This document shows, piece by piece, positions 34,260 to 45,561 of a stretch of DNA of 64,000 nucleotides (within the stretch, counting starts at the first letter, position 1; each line of letters starts with the position of its first letter). The stretch lies in the NCBI GenBank assembly GCA_024516155.1, contig JAJJXM010000030.1, forward strand, positions 310,001 through 374,000, in the 5' to 3' direction. The position numbers and the translations under genes are program-made. The notes beneath the pieces were generated by a model. That model did not search any database, was not told the origin of the DNA, and saw only the letters and a program-made list of their open reading frames with translations. The DNA comes from Pyronema omphalodes (lineage: Eukaryota > Ascomycota > Pezizomycetes > Pezizales > Pyronemataceae).

Positions 34260-34362
34260 GGGGGGGGATAGGGGGATAGGGGGAGGGGATAGGGGGATGG
34301 GGGGATGGGGGGATGGGGGGATGGGGGGATGGGGGGATGGGGGGATAGGGGGATAGAGGAGG
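34260..34362. repeat. G-rich repeat (GGGGGGAT)n after the stop codon
   Basis: About twelve units of GGGGGATA/GGGGGGATG start immediately after the stop codon of the preceding gene. The G-runs are long and regularly spaced, a G-quadruplex-prone pattern that would lie in the 3' untranslated region. Confidence 0.9.
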
Positions 34363-35157
34363 GGATATTTATAATGATAATGGAAATAAAGCTTTAATAA
34401 AAAATAAAATAATACCGTAAAGAAACCAGAAACCCAGAAACCAGAAACCAGAAACCTATCATATCCTTCATCGTCTTCACATCCTTCATCGTCTTCACAG
34501 ACAAAGTCAGAGACAGAGACAGAGACAAAGTTAGAGACAGAGACAGAGACAAACTTGGAGACAGAGATGAAAACTCTCTGCAGTTCAGCAGGAATTTATC
34601 GTTACATTTACATTTACATTTACATCTTAACCACACACCGATTACGGACTTCAAGCACTTCAAAAACTTCCCCACATCCCCACCATCCCCACATCCCCAT
34701 CCCCCCCCCCCCCAAAACCCATCCCCACATCCCCACATCCCCACATCCCCACATCCCCACATCCCCATCCCCCCCCCCCCCCCCCCCCCCCATCCCCACA
34801 TCACCACCACCACCACCACCACCACCACCTCCAAACCCCATCCCCAAAAATAAAAGCAACAAATAGCCCAAAACCAACACTAACGACCACATAAACGCAT
34901 ATATCAAAAGCCAACAAAAAAACCAATATAATTCCCAAACCCCCAGACCCCCAAACCCCGAAACCCCCAAACCCCCAAACCCCCAAACCCCCAAACCCCC
35001 AAACCCCCAAACCCCCAAACCCCCAAATCTCCAGCCCCAATCCATGTCTCCCAACCCCCAACCCCCAACCCATCGCACCCAACAAATCCAAGTCCACCAC
35101 CATAATCCGTTCAATGCTTAGTGATGGTGGCCTGCGTTTCTTACAGGAATTGATTCT
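34363..35157. repeat. Cluster of C-rich and AGAGAC repeats
   Basis: From left to right: CCAGAAAC repeats (34422-34456), TCCTTCATCGTCTTCACA twice (34464-34499), AGAGACAGAGACA-type repeats (34507-34566), TTACAT repeats (34603-34625), CCCCACATC arrays with poly(C) runs (34671-34800), CCA triplets (34801-34830), and about twelve copies of CCCCCAAA (34938-35026). The plus strand is nearly G-free for 500 bp. All long frames here are compositional. Confidence 0.9.
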
Positions 35158-35276
35158 ATGGTGTATTATTTCTCATTAAAAACTATCCCGATTAGAGTGG
35201 TCATGAAAGAAAGCATCATGGTATATTGTTTCATTGAAAACTGTCCCGATTTGAATGGTCATGAAAGAAAGCATCA
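35158..35276. repeat. 60-bp direct repeat, two copies
   Basis: Two diverged copies (35158-35217, 35218-35276). Both end in GGTCATGAAAGAAAGCATCA and share ATGGTRTATTRTTTC near the start. There are about a dozen differences, so the duplication is not recent. No gene is nearby on either side within 400 bp. Confidence 0.85.
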
Positions 35277-35682
35277 CTTCTACACGATATTATTATTATT
35301 ACCAATAAGTCCTACAGAATATCATATCAAAATCAATGGTATTTCAAATATTCCCCGCCGACTCTAGAGTCTATGCTCTACAAATAACCCCCACGCCCCT
35401 CTACATAAAAACAACATAGGTATCAACCATGTAATATATAATACATCAACTGTATATGGGTATCATATCCATCATGCCAATAAAGAAAGCAAACCAAAAC
35501 CAAAAACCAAACCAGGTGCAATAATTCCAATGGAACAAAAACAACAACCATGCAAAGCACAAACCCAAGCCTTCAAAAACCGCAAATGCAAATGCAACCA
35601 ATCCCCAGAATCCAAGTCAGAGTCCAAAAGTCAAAGCAAACAGAACAAAACAAAACGCCAAGCCATGGTATCATGCACGGTG

Positions 35683-37276
35683 TTAAACAGAAACCCCCTT
35701 CATCGACCATTTCCTCCAAGTCAGCATCCAGATGACTACCGCAACAACCACACTTCCCGCCATGTAACCGAAGCTATTTCTAATACAGACAAAACCTTTG
35801 CAGGTTCCATCATCTCCGGCTAGTTTGTCGTAATAGGAAGCAAAAAGAGATCCATAAACCACGGCTCCTAGGGCAGGTGTCATTATCACAAAGCCCCAAT
35901 TTGTACCAAAGTTCTTGGTTCCCCAGACCACTGAAACCACCGTTGGTGATAGACAGAATGCCGCACCGTATCCTATACCGATGCTGCTAGAGACAATACT
36001 AAATAGGTCAGGGTTGTTATGTACTGCACCAGATGCAATCAAGAAAGTTCCCAGGAACATTATTCCTGCGAAAATCGAGAGAATAGTCATTCTGGAGAAA
36101 GTAGGGCGTTTACGTGGCGCTTCAGCGAGGGGAAGAGTTTCGTCGGCAAGTGGCGGCGCGAAATAGTCACTCACAGCACCTGCGATAAGTCGCGATGCAG
36201 TACTGGTGAGTGAGAGGTAAGAGATTTGCGTCGCAATATTGACCTCTTGGTCAAGGGTCTGAATTAGGTTGCCCATCTATAATTGTGTTAGCACAGAAAC
36301 CAGAAGCAGAGAAAAAGATAAAAAATACATTGTTGATAAACGCCTCTCCGGGTCCGGTGACGAGGAAAACACCGGTCGCAAAGGCCCACATGGTACGATC
36401 CTTGAGGAAAGCCATGGTTTCAGAGTTGAAAAAGCCCTTATCATCCAAGTCCTCTGACTCTGTTGAGACGGTATCATCTCTGTTGATATCCAGAGAAGTA
36501 AGACCAAAGAATCCAAGCATTCCAACAAGCGGCATTGCGATTGAAAAGAACGCAAAAACCTTCTCAACCTGCAAGATACTATCAGGACCAGTGAAGAGGT
36601 AGGTAACAAGTTGTGCTTCCCACAGCGAGCTGAGACCGAAACAAGCGATTGGCATAGCCAGCGCAAGTCCCCTTCTTCCCTGAATGGCTTTTGCGCAAGC
36701 TGTGATACCCGAGAAATACATGGAGCTAGAGCCCATTCCTATCAGACCGAAAGCAACCACCATGATTTTGTAATCCCAGTTATTCGCATAAGCGGCCGCA
36801 GCCAGCGCGTATCCAGGTCCGAAAAAGGATGTCGACATCAACGACAACTTGGCAGGCCCATACTGGTCACAGATGAAGCCAAACACCGGCACTGGCAGAT
36901 ACATGCCAAGTTCTGAGGCGGTGGAAACGGCGTTGATCTGCATTTGCCGATAGCCGAGTTTCTGGTTAAATAGAGGTGCATAAAGAGAGAAGATAAGGAC
37001 GCTTCCGGCCCAGAGGCAGTTGTGAAGGGCCGAAAGAACGGAGATAGTGGATAACCATGCTCGAGGGATCTTGATCAAGCAGGCATAGTCAGAATGGTCG
37101 ATGATAGGAGGCTTAGCAACGGCTGGAGCGATATCTCGGTGGGATCTATCTTGGTGACCAGAGCTCCTGGATTCGACATCTCTATGGCCATAGCTAACGG
37201 TGTTATCATATCCATGGTCGGTACCTAACAAAGGTGTATTTTCGAAGGGTGGAGGTTTGCGATGCTGCGTCTGCAT
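35683..37276 (-). CDS. mch1: MCH1-like major facilitator transporter
   Basis: Exons 37276-36329 and 36276-35683; 52-nt intron (GTATTT donor, CTAAC branch, TAG acceptor, phase 0); 513 residues. A roughly 70-residue hydrophilic N-terminus precedes about twelve hydrophobic segments, the first near 74-95. Family marks are the GYRQMQINAVSTASELGMYLPVP-type start of the domain, GFICDQYGP after helix 2, and the GPGEAFINN motif at the exon junction followed by SRLIAGAVSDYFAP. This is the pattern of yeast MCH1 and its fungal orthologues, relatives of the monocarboxylate transporters; yeast Mch1 has no demonstrated monocarboxylate uptake. Vacuolar or plasma-membrane location is unproven. An acidic loop lies between helices 6 and 7 (about 278-290). 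Confidence 0.88.
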
Positions 37277-38383
37277 CCTGACTGAGGGCAGGTAGGGTTG
37301 TCGGAGAGGAGATTGTTATTGTAGATGGACGGGTAGGGTTGTTGTCGGAGAGGAGAGACTGGTACTGTAGATGGGCGGGTATAAGAGAAGGAGATAGACC
37401 TCTGTCAGAGGTACCTGTGGGAGAAGGTTAAGGAAGAGTACCGCACCCGAGGAATGTGAGGTGGAGGAGGTAGAGTGGAGAAGCCCAGGAAAAAGGGAGA
37501 GGGATGTCTGTGTCGAGGGAAAGACAGAGGTTGGGATAATATCCCAGGAGGTGGAAGAGAGAAACGTCCGGTCGTTCGCCGCAGTAGGTATTCTCGGCAG
37601 GGACGGGAGACTTTGTTGCTTGCTTGCTTGTCGGTGGTTAAGATGTAGTTATCGTTGTCGTTGTCGTTGTCGCTATGTACCCTGTGTCGCTGCCCTGTGT
37701 CGCTCGCGTCCCAAAGGTGTCGTGCTTCTCAGCTCCTATGACACACACGCTTGCCCTGGGCGCCCTGGCTGCCCTGGTTGCCCTGGAACGCGCATCATGC
37801 GGCCACCATTCAAAGCTAGCCAGGTGCGGAGACCCGATCGCCGCGGGGCCGAGGCGCTTCTAGAGCAAGATCTGTGCACACAAACACAGATGGGGTATGT
37901 ACAGAAGAGTCCCCGAATCACGTGTGGAAAACTGCATCCCGGGCACTTGAGTGATTACAAGTGTCTAATCATCGAAGATAACTCGTTTTGAGCATATCTC
38001 AACTGTCTTTGACTCCTATACTAAGATACTAGGTACATAGAAATGACATGTAGAAAGAAGGCAAACAGCTGTGAAAATTATAGCGCATAGATTGCACCCA
38101 GACAAAAAGTCCAACTCCAACAACCCCGCTCCGAGCATTATTTAGATACAACGAATATAAGCAAGAAAAGCCCGAACACACCACAGTAACTCCGGTTAAA
38201 ACAAGGCTAACATACAGCAAAACCCACAAGCAAAACCGCATCCATCAAGCTACCAATGTCCTGGAACTATCCAGGAATGCTTTTTCGACAAAATGCAAAT
38301 CAAAAATCAAAACGGTCCAAAGACGCCCTTTTAAGCCCCAAAACTGTTTATAGGTATGTTTCTAACACCGCCGAGATCATTTC
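37277..38383. other. Intergenic: MCH1 promoter side and TBF1 3' side
   Basis: No gene. A repeated GATGGGCGGGTA / GTAGATGGACGGGTA motif occurs twice at about 37320-37382, with a duplicated GTTGTCGGAGAGGAGA near 37298 and 37341, in the presumed MCH1 promoter. A CGTTGTCGTTGTCG run (37655-37672) and a CTGCCCTGG repeat (37762-37786) follow. The open frame 37461-37991 on the plus strand looks compositional. Confidence 0.55.
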
Positions 38384-41300
38384 CTAATTGCTCCTCTCGG
38401 TTTCTGTCTCATGTCCAAGCATTGCAGGCGCCTGTAACTGAGGATCCATACCAACTGCTGTGAGGCTCGGATCAACATGCTGGCTCTTGCCATCACCAGA
38501 GGTCATGGTGGGATCTACTGGAATAGCTTGCTGCTCCGGCTGTTGGGGAGCCATAGGTGCCATGGGTGCCATTGGAGCCATCGGAGCTTGGGGTGCGAGG
38601 GCTTGTGGTGACATGACGGGCTGCATTCCTTGTGGTGACATCTGAGGAGATATATCTTGAGGTTGCATGGTCTGGGAATGTAACTGTTGCTGTGGAATCT
38701 GCTGAGGTTGCAACTGTTGCTGTGGAATATGCTGGGGTATTTGTTGTTGTGGAATTCCCTGTGCTTGCATCTGCTGAGGCTGCATCTGTTGAGGCTGTAT
38801 CTGCTGCTGAGGCATTCCTTGGGGCTGCATTCCCTGTGGAGGCAATCCTTGTTGCTGCATATCTTGGTGCATTACCTGCTGATGCATTTGTTCGTGCGGC
38901 ATCTGCTGGGACATCATCGCCTGCGGCATCATTCCCTGGGGCACCATCTGTTGATGCATCAAATTCTGCTGTTCGTGTTGGGGAGGTGGATTTCCAATAG
39001 CCATTCCCTGCATCATATCCGACTGAGGAGGAACACTAGATTCATGTTCGCTGTCAAGCTCGGGGGTCATGTTGTACATATCGACGCTGGTGTCGCGGTG
39101 TGCGTTTCCGAGGGCTGTAACAGCGGCTACATGCGCAGCATCCTCCTCAGCACTAGCTTCAACGGCTTTCTTAGCCGCGTTCTTAGCTGCTTGACCAGGA
39201 GCGCGAGTCTTAAGTTCACCCGTTACGAACTGTAAATAGTACGGAACCTCAATGCCAGATTTAAGAAAGAATAGCTTGAGGTTACGAGCTTTGTCTTTGA
39301 GTTGTACTTGGTTGCGATCTTTGAGAGCCTCAGAAACAGTACCACCGGGTCCAAACATTGCAAGAATTTGCGACCAATGAGGGCCCTTAACACGGTCTAG
39401 TCCAGCCATGAGGGCGTTCTCTTCTTCGGTTGTCCATGGACGACGCTGAGAAGGTAATCCGGCCCGGCGCGCATTAGGCGAGGCTTTAGATGTGGCCGCA
39501 AGGCGTGCCCTTTCGTACAGAACTTGGGTAGGTGCCGACTGTTGCGGTACAGGAGGTTGGGCAAGTGGTGGTGCGCCCATATAAGATGTGTTGGCGCCAA
39601 AAAGCTCATTATCTAACGATGTATCTACTGCATTTGGTGGCGTATGTGGCTGGTTATTATACGCAGCGGCATGGGCGTTAACAATCGCTGCAGCAGAGAC
39701 GTCTTCGATGCTTGGAGCTGGTGGAGGAGTCTGGTGGTTGTGGCTAATAGGTGGCGTAGGTTGGGTGTGGACGATGTGTTGGGTGTGCTGAACGGGTGTT
39801 GACATAATCTCGGGACGCATCAATTCGGGTCCATGAGTCCCTTGTGAGATACGCTTGCGTGCCTTTCTTGTCTATGAGTCATCAATACAAGTGTCGTAGA
39901 TTATTAAATCAGAAGAAGATACGTACCGGCTGCGCAACAATCGTCTCGTGGTTCTTGCTAACGTACCAACTGACCTCCTTCAAAAACTCTTGCCAGACGT
40001 ACTTTTCGCTAAGGTTAACGTCATCAACCATATGTTTGAGGTGCTGACGTCGGTGCTGCAAGCGTGCAACAAAGTCCATCTCGCTGGGTGTGAGCTGCTT
40101 GGCACCCGGACGGCGGCTGAGCAAAATGTGTGCCATATTATCGGGGAAGAGGTCTTCCAAAATCTCGTCTTTACTCCGCTCGTTGGTGGACATGGCGGAA
40201 ATGTATGCCTGGGTCTTTAAATCGAGGTAAAGAGATCCCTGGGACTTGAGAAGCCTCCCTCCATCTGGAACAAAAGTATCCAAGAAATGCTCATTCAGAT
40301 GGAAAAATCCAACTTCTTGCGATCCAAAAACAGATGAAACAAATGTTGCAAGATTGACCTTTCGGATTGTGCAACGCTGGTCAGGAGTATCCAGCTTCAA
40401 TTCGTCGGCAGACAAGAACGCTTCATGAGTGTAAAGCTTCTTGGTCTGGTCAAAAAGCGACTTCATAGTGTTGTAAGCCTGTCCCTGGTCGGAATCTGGC
40501 TGGGTGACAATGTTAAGAGTATCCGTATAAGGCCCCTTTCCAAGTGTCTGGAGAATTTGCGTCGACTAAAAAACTGTAAGTAAATTACTTTTCTCTCAAT
40601 ACTCTACGCGAAACTCACTAGATTATCCAGAATAGGTAAACTGTGAATTCTAAGATTCTGGTTGGCATCCCAAAGGGAGTAGGAGTTGTCCATAAACAGC
40701 CAGTTGTGACCTGTGGGGTTCATTATAGAGTTCATGTGGTCCTGTTCCCGCGCCTCGGCATCCAGATCATCTTCGTCAACATCAAAGTCGGGATCATGAT
40801 CCTCATCTTCGTCATAGTGTAAAGCGCTCTCCGAATCATCGTGCTGCTGAGACTGCTGGGATTGCTGCTGAGTTTGATCTTGAAGGGGCTGTGAGAGCTG
40901 TGGGGAGTGCTCCTGTTGTTGTTGTTGCGATTGCTGCTGATGTATCTGCTGCATCTGCTGCTGTTGCTGTGTTTGTTGGGGCTGCGACTGGTGCATATGA
41001 TGAGGCATCTGCGAGTGAGCGAGGTGCTGCTGCTGCGTGTGCTGATAAACCGACGCAGCCATATGAGCCTGAAGTTGATCATGAACCTCCTGCTCATCAG
41101 GAGACATCCCAGCAGTGTGCTCCAGATCGAGGTGTTGACGCTTATTTACGTCATTTGTCTGGAGGAGAGGGGAGTCGTCCGCGGGTCGCTTCCTCCACTG
41201 ATTCATATCTCCTCCGATACCATTCTCCGGCGCGTCATGCTGGAACCCCTGATTAAATGCAACGATAGACGATAAATTCTCGACAGAATTCGCGTCTTGA

Positions 41301-41525
41301 TGTAATTCATCTGCTGTATCCATCATGTTAGTGTTGTTCAAATATGTCGAATCGTGGTGCCTCGGCATTCTTAGGCAACGTTCTGCACTGTATGCGACCG
41401 TGACGACACGTTAAAAAAGAAGAGGTGGCCCGCTTACAGTTGTCATCAGCATGTTGCAACTGCTGGGGGGTTGTTTCACCCTTTAGAGCGCCGGGCTCGT
41501 GGTCGTTGCTTGCTGTCGAGGCCAT
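38384..41525 (-). CDS. tbf1: TBF1-type telobox DNA-binding protein (TRFH + Myb)
   Basis: Four exons: 41525-41438, 41313-40619, 40565-39927 and 39871-38384; 969 residues. Intron 1 is 124 nt (GTAAGC donor, CACTAACATG branch, CAG acceptor); introns 2 and 3 are 53 and 55 nt. Residues 1-200 are Gln/His-rich and then acidic. Residues about 220-450 match the TRF-homology (TRFH) dimerisation domain of fungal TTAGGG-binding factors. Residues about 617-675 form a Myb repeat ([16 protein letters not shown]...W...) ending in the telobox-type [11 protein letters not shown]. The C-terminal third is Gln/Met/Pro-rich with many MxPQ units. Yeast Tbf1 and S. pombe Tbf1 bind TTAGGG motifs at promoters, subtelomeres and insulators. 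The same role is likely here. Confidence 0.93.
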
Positions 41526-43995
41526 CTTGGGTACGTGTTGGGGATGAAGAGGAAGAGATGGAGACCTAAAGTTAAAGCCCCAACCCGATGCCCTTATGGT
41601 TGGGGACGCCTAGTCGCAACCACTTTTTAAGACACCCCTGTCCTACCGCAACAACACGTTATGTATTCTTTTTCTCATTTAGATGATAAAATTAATTTTG
41701 GAGAATAACGTAATAGCCCCGAATTTTTAGTTTTTATTTTTGAGAATATTTAACGTAGTGAAGAGTTCTGGGTTTCTGGCGGCATCTAGACCCCCGGATT
41801 GCCTTGCAATATATGACCGGGCCATTCACTCGGAATATCACTCATATCCCTCAATCTGGTAATTCGAGTGATATCGGGCGTGTTGAGTAGCTTTTGATGT
41901 CTATGTAGCGAGTGTGCTTCAGAGCAAAGGTAAACACCAAAGTCATCCGGCTTCCGCCACGACTGCGCGACTGTGCACTTTTTACAGCCGCATGATCGTG
42001 GAATATCACCACATATCACAGGTACCAAAAGTCTTGGATCGCTTAAAATATATCTATTTTCAGCGTAGCTCACAACCCCTGCAATAGGGAAGGCACAGGA
42101 TTCAGCTATGCCAAGACGCTTGCAACGCCTTAACTAGCGCGCGGAGAATAACAGGGGACTACTTATTTACCATCAGTCGATTCCGGCAGCTGTGTGACAT
42201 ACAGGCAGTACCACGGCTTTCGATTACGTGCGTATGGGCACCACACACCTTCAAAGCACTGCAAAATTGTATCAAATATTTCCAATACTTAGATTGTATG
42301 AAGAGGGCGTTTCTGATATAGACGCAATCAAACCTTAAGTGCAAATTAAGATTCTTTAATGGCATAGAGTAACCACATAATGTCAGAAATACGCCGATCA
42401 GAATTGCACATTAAATCTTTGGGGTTGACTTTCTATACTGCACCGTTTACAAACTCGGTTCGAGTTTAACGGGTGCTAGTTTGAATATCGTACATACGCG
42501 AGGTAGTCTGCTAAAAAAATGAAAAGTTCAACGGCAGTCTGATTTGAACCGACCAAATTTAATAGAGGGCTGTCCGGCAAATCAATAGTTGTGATTTGGC
42601 CAATTCCAAAACCTTTTCACAAGAAGAATTTTTACATTTTTATCGAAGTCTTGCTTATCTCTTCAATGACAGTGAGACAAAACTGTTGACACATATATAC
42701 CTGTTATTCTACCCTCGATAGACCGCCAGACATAGCCCCTCTCCCCAAACACTAAACACTTCAGATGCTGACCTCACCTCGTTGCCAACTATAAGATGGC
42801 TCTATTTGTCCGACTGTGGCGCCGCCTTCTTCTGTAAGGGAAATCACTGCCACTTCCACTACCAAAATGAAGTTTGGCCCGTGAAGAGTGACATAGTCGT
42901 TACACTTGATGGCACCTTACTGGCGAGATGGTGAATTGACCCCGACACCAATAAACCGTAAGATCTATTCCATGACCCAGTGCGAGTTAGTAGCAATAAT
43001 CTTACATTTCTTGTCCTGTGTGTGGATTCTTTGCGTTCAGTTCATCCACTCTTGTGTTCTAGAAGATTGACTCGGTCTGGTAGTCGTCATTACTGGTACC
43101 TCTATTACAAGCCTTCTGTCCTCCACCAGTCACTGCAACACACCTACTTCAAAGAACATCAAGTCCATCGAGACCACATCTCTCTATAATCCACATCCAG
43201 AGGTAAAGCAATGCGGATGGGTTAAAACAATCACCGCGCGGCTGGTTCGAGGATGTGTACGAGTTTCTTGTGACGCAAAAGAATGTCACGCAAGTCACGT
43301 GAAGCTACTGGAGGTATGAAATGGATAAAGTTTCTAATTAGTTAAGGGCACAGCATAATAGATGATCATCAGATCCCCAAAACCTTCGATTTTTTAAGTA
43401 TCTAACCGAAATATATCTTTTCAAGCGTAGTCCAGACTCAGTCACAGGTGAAGGTGAATCTTTGCAATCCGAAATTGCAAGCTCAAGGATCCAGCCACTC
43501 AGCAGTTTAACCTCCAGATTTACACATTACGAGCCTTACAAAAATATATTCCTTCCAAAGCATCAAATTCGGAATTCCCAATATAAAGGCTTACATATTA
43601 CTTGACTTACTCAGCACTACATTCATGCGAGTGATATTACCGCATTCAAGGTGCAAGAATTAGGCCCTTCGTATATCTGATATTTAATGCTTCAGATTCC
43701 GCCACATCGACACTTTCAAAAGTTCGACACTTCAAATTTTCCGTGCAAACAAGATTTTTTTTTTAAGATATAACCCCGCTGGTTCTCATTTTGTCTTGTC
43801 TTATATATCATCACCAGAAATCAAAGAATCACGCGAGCCAACCACACATAGCACCGCAAAATCCACCACTAAAATTCTGGATAATAATTAATCCAACCCC
43901 GAGATATTCTTCTTCAATACCTCTTATCCGCTCCTCAACACCACGAATCAACCCAGCTCAGCGAACCTCAACAACACCCAGAACCCAACAACAAC
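41526..43995. other. Intergenic, mostly gene-free
   Basis: Apart from a weak candidate at 41786-42073 (listed separately) there is no supportable gene. 41526-41785 is the presumed TBF1 promoter. From about 43700 the plus strand becomes G-poor, which probably marks the leader of the small gene at 43996. Confidence 0.5.
41786..42073 (-). CDS. Weak candidate: small Cys-containing protein
   Basis: A 95-residue frame with coding-like composition. It has LLVPVICGDIPRSCGCKKC, giving a CxCKKC cluster near residue 30, and an ordered-looking C-terminal half. A TTGCAG acceptor with a possible branch lies just upstream of the ATG (about 42083), so it could be the last exon of a longer gene. The frame at 42159-42365 ends in a GTAAAT donor, but the phases do not match. 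Unrecognised. Confidence 0.3.
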   Translation of the reverse strand: MSYAENRYILSDPRLLVPVICGDIPRSCGCKKCTVAQSWRKPDDFGVYLCSEAHSLHRHQKLLNTPDITRITRLRDMSDIPSEWPGHILQGNPGV

Positions 43996-44397
43996 ATGAT
44001 GCTCAACCTCCTCTCCACCACCTCTCTCCCCGCCTCCAAATCCGCGCGAACGAACCTATTCCGGCGCAAGTCACCACGCAGAAGCCTAACAAAGCCAACG
44101 CGGTCCACAAGCCGATCACCCAAACGCAGCCCAGACATCAAACTCACCAGTTCCATATCATCATCCCAGCCTCTCAAATCCAAAGCTCCAGAATATCAAT
44201 ATCCAGTGCCAAAAACTGAATATCATAACTGTCTTCAGTGTCATAGAACATTTGAGCTTATGGAGGGATGGAATCTTTTTGAGGGGGGGAGCTATGTTTG
44301 TGCGGCGTGTAAGTATAGGGAGTATGAGGCGAGTTGGAGCGATGATGCTGGGGCGATTTTGAAGGATAATTTGGAGAATCTTTTGGGGAAGTTATGA
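43996..44397 (+). CDS. Small protein with two CxxC pairs
   Basis: 133 residues. The first 70 are basic and Ser/Thr/Arg/Lys-rich, of the type seen in disordered or mitochondrial-targeted N-termini. The C-terminal half is ordered, with CLQC and CAAC about 25 residues apart (HNCLQCHRTFEL... YVCAACKYREYEASW), a probable zinc-ribbon-like knuckle, then a short acidic helix. I do not recognise the family. The ATG at 43996 is immediately followed by a second ATG; either could be used. The coding strand is C-rich in the first half and G/T-rich in the second, as in neighbouring genes. Confidence 0.65.
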   Translation: MMLNLLSTTSLPASKSARTNLFRRKSPRRSLTKPTRSTSRSPKRSPDIKLTSSISSSQPLKSKAPEYQYPVPKTEYHNCLQCHRTFELMEGWNLFEGGSYVCAACKYREYEASWSDDAGAILKDNLENLLGKL

Positions 44398-45477
44398 GTG
44401 ATGCAGCTTTACGGTGTCTGGGATGCATTATAGATGGGGTTTATTAGAATTTGGAATTTTAGGAGTTATTTGTTTACTGGGAAGGCTTTTTTTTTTATGA
44501 ATTTTTAATGTATAGTGGTAGTTTTCGGGGGCGGGGGGTTCAATTAGATAGAAGGAAAAACGCAGTGCGCTTTTTTCTACGATGTAGATTTTAGATATTA
44601 ATTTTGGAGTTTGGGTTGGAAGGGAATATTCAATACGGTTGATAGAAATGAGATATAATAGACTGGTTACGGAATAGAATACTTAGACGTCAGAAATTTA
44701 CTCTGTGGTTTCCTTGGTTGTGCGTCCCGGTATATGGCTTTTGAGTTCCGATATGTAGTCTATTTCCTAGCCGAGCATAACCAGAAAGGGAAATCTCAAC
44801 CGAAGCCCGGAATTCGGATAGACCCGCTTAACTGTCCCTTCATCAGCGGTAATAACTACAGATCCGCTAGAACAGATTTTGTAAATCCTCCATGAGAGCG
44901 GATATGGGGTTATCGATCAATTTCAATGCTACGTAACTTTCAACAAAGCTCGGCCATGCCTTTATTTCTATCTTTGGAGATATATTTATCTATGAGGACC
45001 TTATTATAAAGGCCAATTTTATTATCGTCCAGAATACCTGCGGGTGTCTGGGAAGATCTTCGAGTAACACGTACAGCCGTCGGTTTTTTGGCTGCGGTTG
45101 CCGGATTACTGCGGCGGCCGAAATTACGCCGTACTATGTACAGAGGTTTCGTAAATTTTCTCAATTCAAGCAAGTGCCTGGGCGATTATATCTTTCCCGC
45201 CCTGAGTTCAACGCCCAAAATCTTATAAATCCCCAAACACTGGTAAACTTTTCGAAAGCGTTCGGGATAACAGCCACTAGTCCATTACTAGTGAGTATGA
45301 CTCGGGCTAAAATTCGTCGTATGTAAGAACTCATACTCTTCTCAGTCTCTGTGATCCACAGAAAATCCCACAAAATAAAAAACACTCTGATTGCCTGAAC
45401 TTTTCATTTCATCTCAGAGTGGTATAAAAGAAATCGGTTTTCCCTCCCAATAGAGATAGAGCAGCTGGAAAAACAAC
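44398..45477. other. Spacer, possible decayed small gene
   Basis: Two adjacent minus-strand frames (45385-45161 and 45173-44940) have fairly natural composition: ARVILTSNGLVAVIPNAFEK, then ELRKFTKPLYIVRRNFGRR. They overlap by a few bases in different frames. I could not find consensus splice sites to join them, so no gene is called. Confidence 0.35.
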
Positions 45478-45484
45478 AAAAAAT
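45478..45484 (-). terminator. RNA polymerase III terminator of tRNA-Arg
   Basis: A run of at least six T on the minus strand, about 6 nt after the tRNA 3' end, as expected for Pol III termination. Confidence 0.85.
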
Positions 45485-45489
45485 ACATG

Positions 45490-45561
45490 TGACCACAGCA
45501 GGGATCGAACCTGCAATCTCTTGATTCGTAGTCAAGCGCCTTGCCATTGGGCCATGCGGCC
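45490..45561 (-). tRNA. tRNA-Arg (anticodon ACG)
   Basis: A 72-nt cloverleaf on the minus strand. The acceptor stem is GGCCGCA/TGTGGTC with two G-T pairs, the D arm is GCC/GGC, and the anticodon stem CTTGA/TCAAG holds the loop CTACGAA (anticodon ACG, read as ICG). The T arm is GCAGG TTCGATC CCTGC and the discriminator base is A. There is no intron, the internal A and B boxes are intact, and CCA is not encoded. It would decode CGU/CGC/CGA. Confidence 0.96.

Noticed and set aside
37461..37991. 176-residue frame upstream of MCH1
   Set aside because: Contains CTGCCCTGG and TCGTTG simple repeats; no family pattern; lies in the presumed MCH1 promoter.
38687..39235. Leu/His-rich frame of 182 residues on the plus strand
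   Set aside because: Antisense of the Gln/Met-rich end of TBF1; CAG/CAA and ATG codons read backwards give Leu and His.
41328..41436. Extension of TBF1 exon 1 through to 41328, or start at the ATG 41368
   Set aside because: A GTAAGC donor and a CACTAACATG branch with CAG acceptor join the two coding parts in phase; neither unspliced reading keeps the frame.
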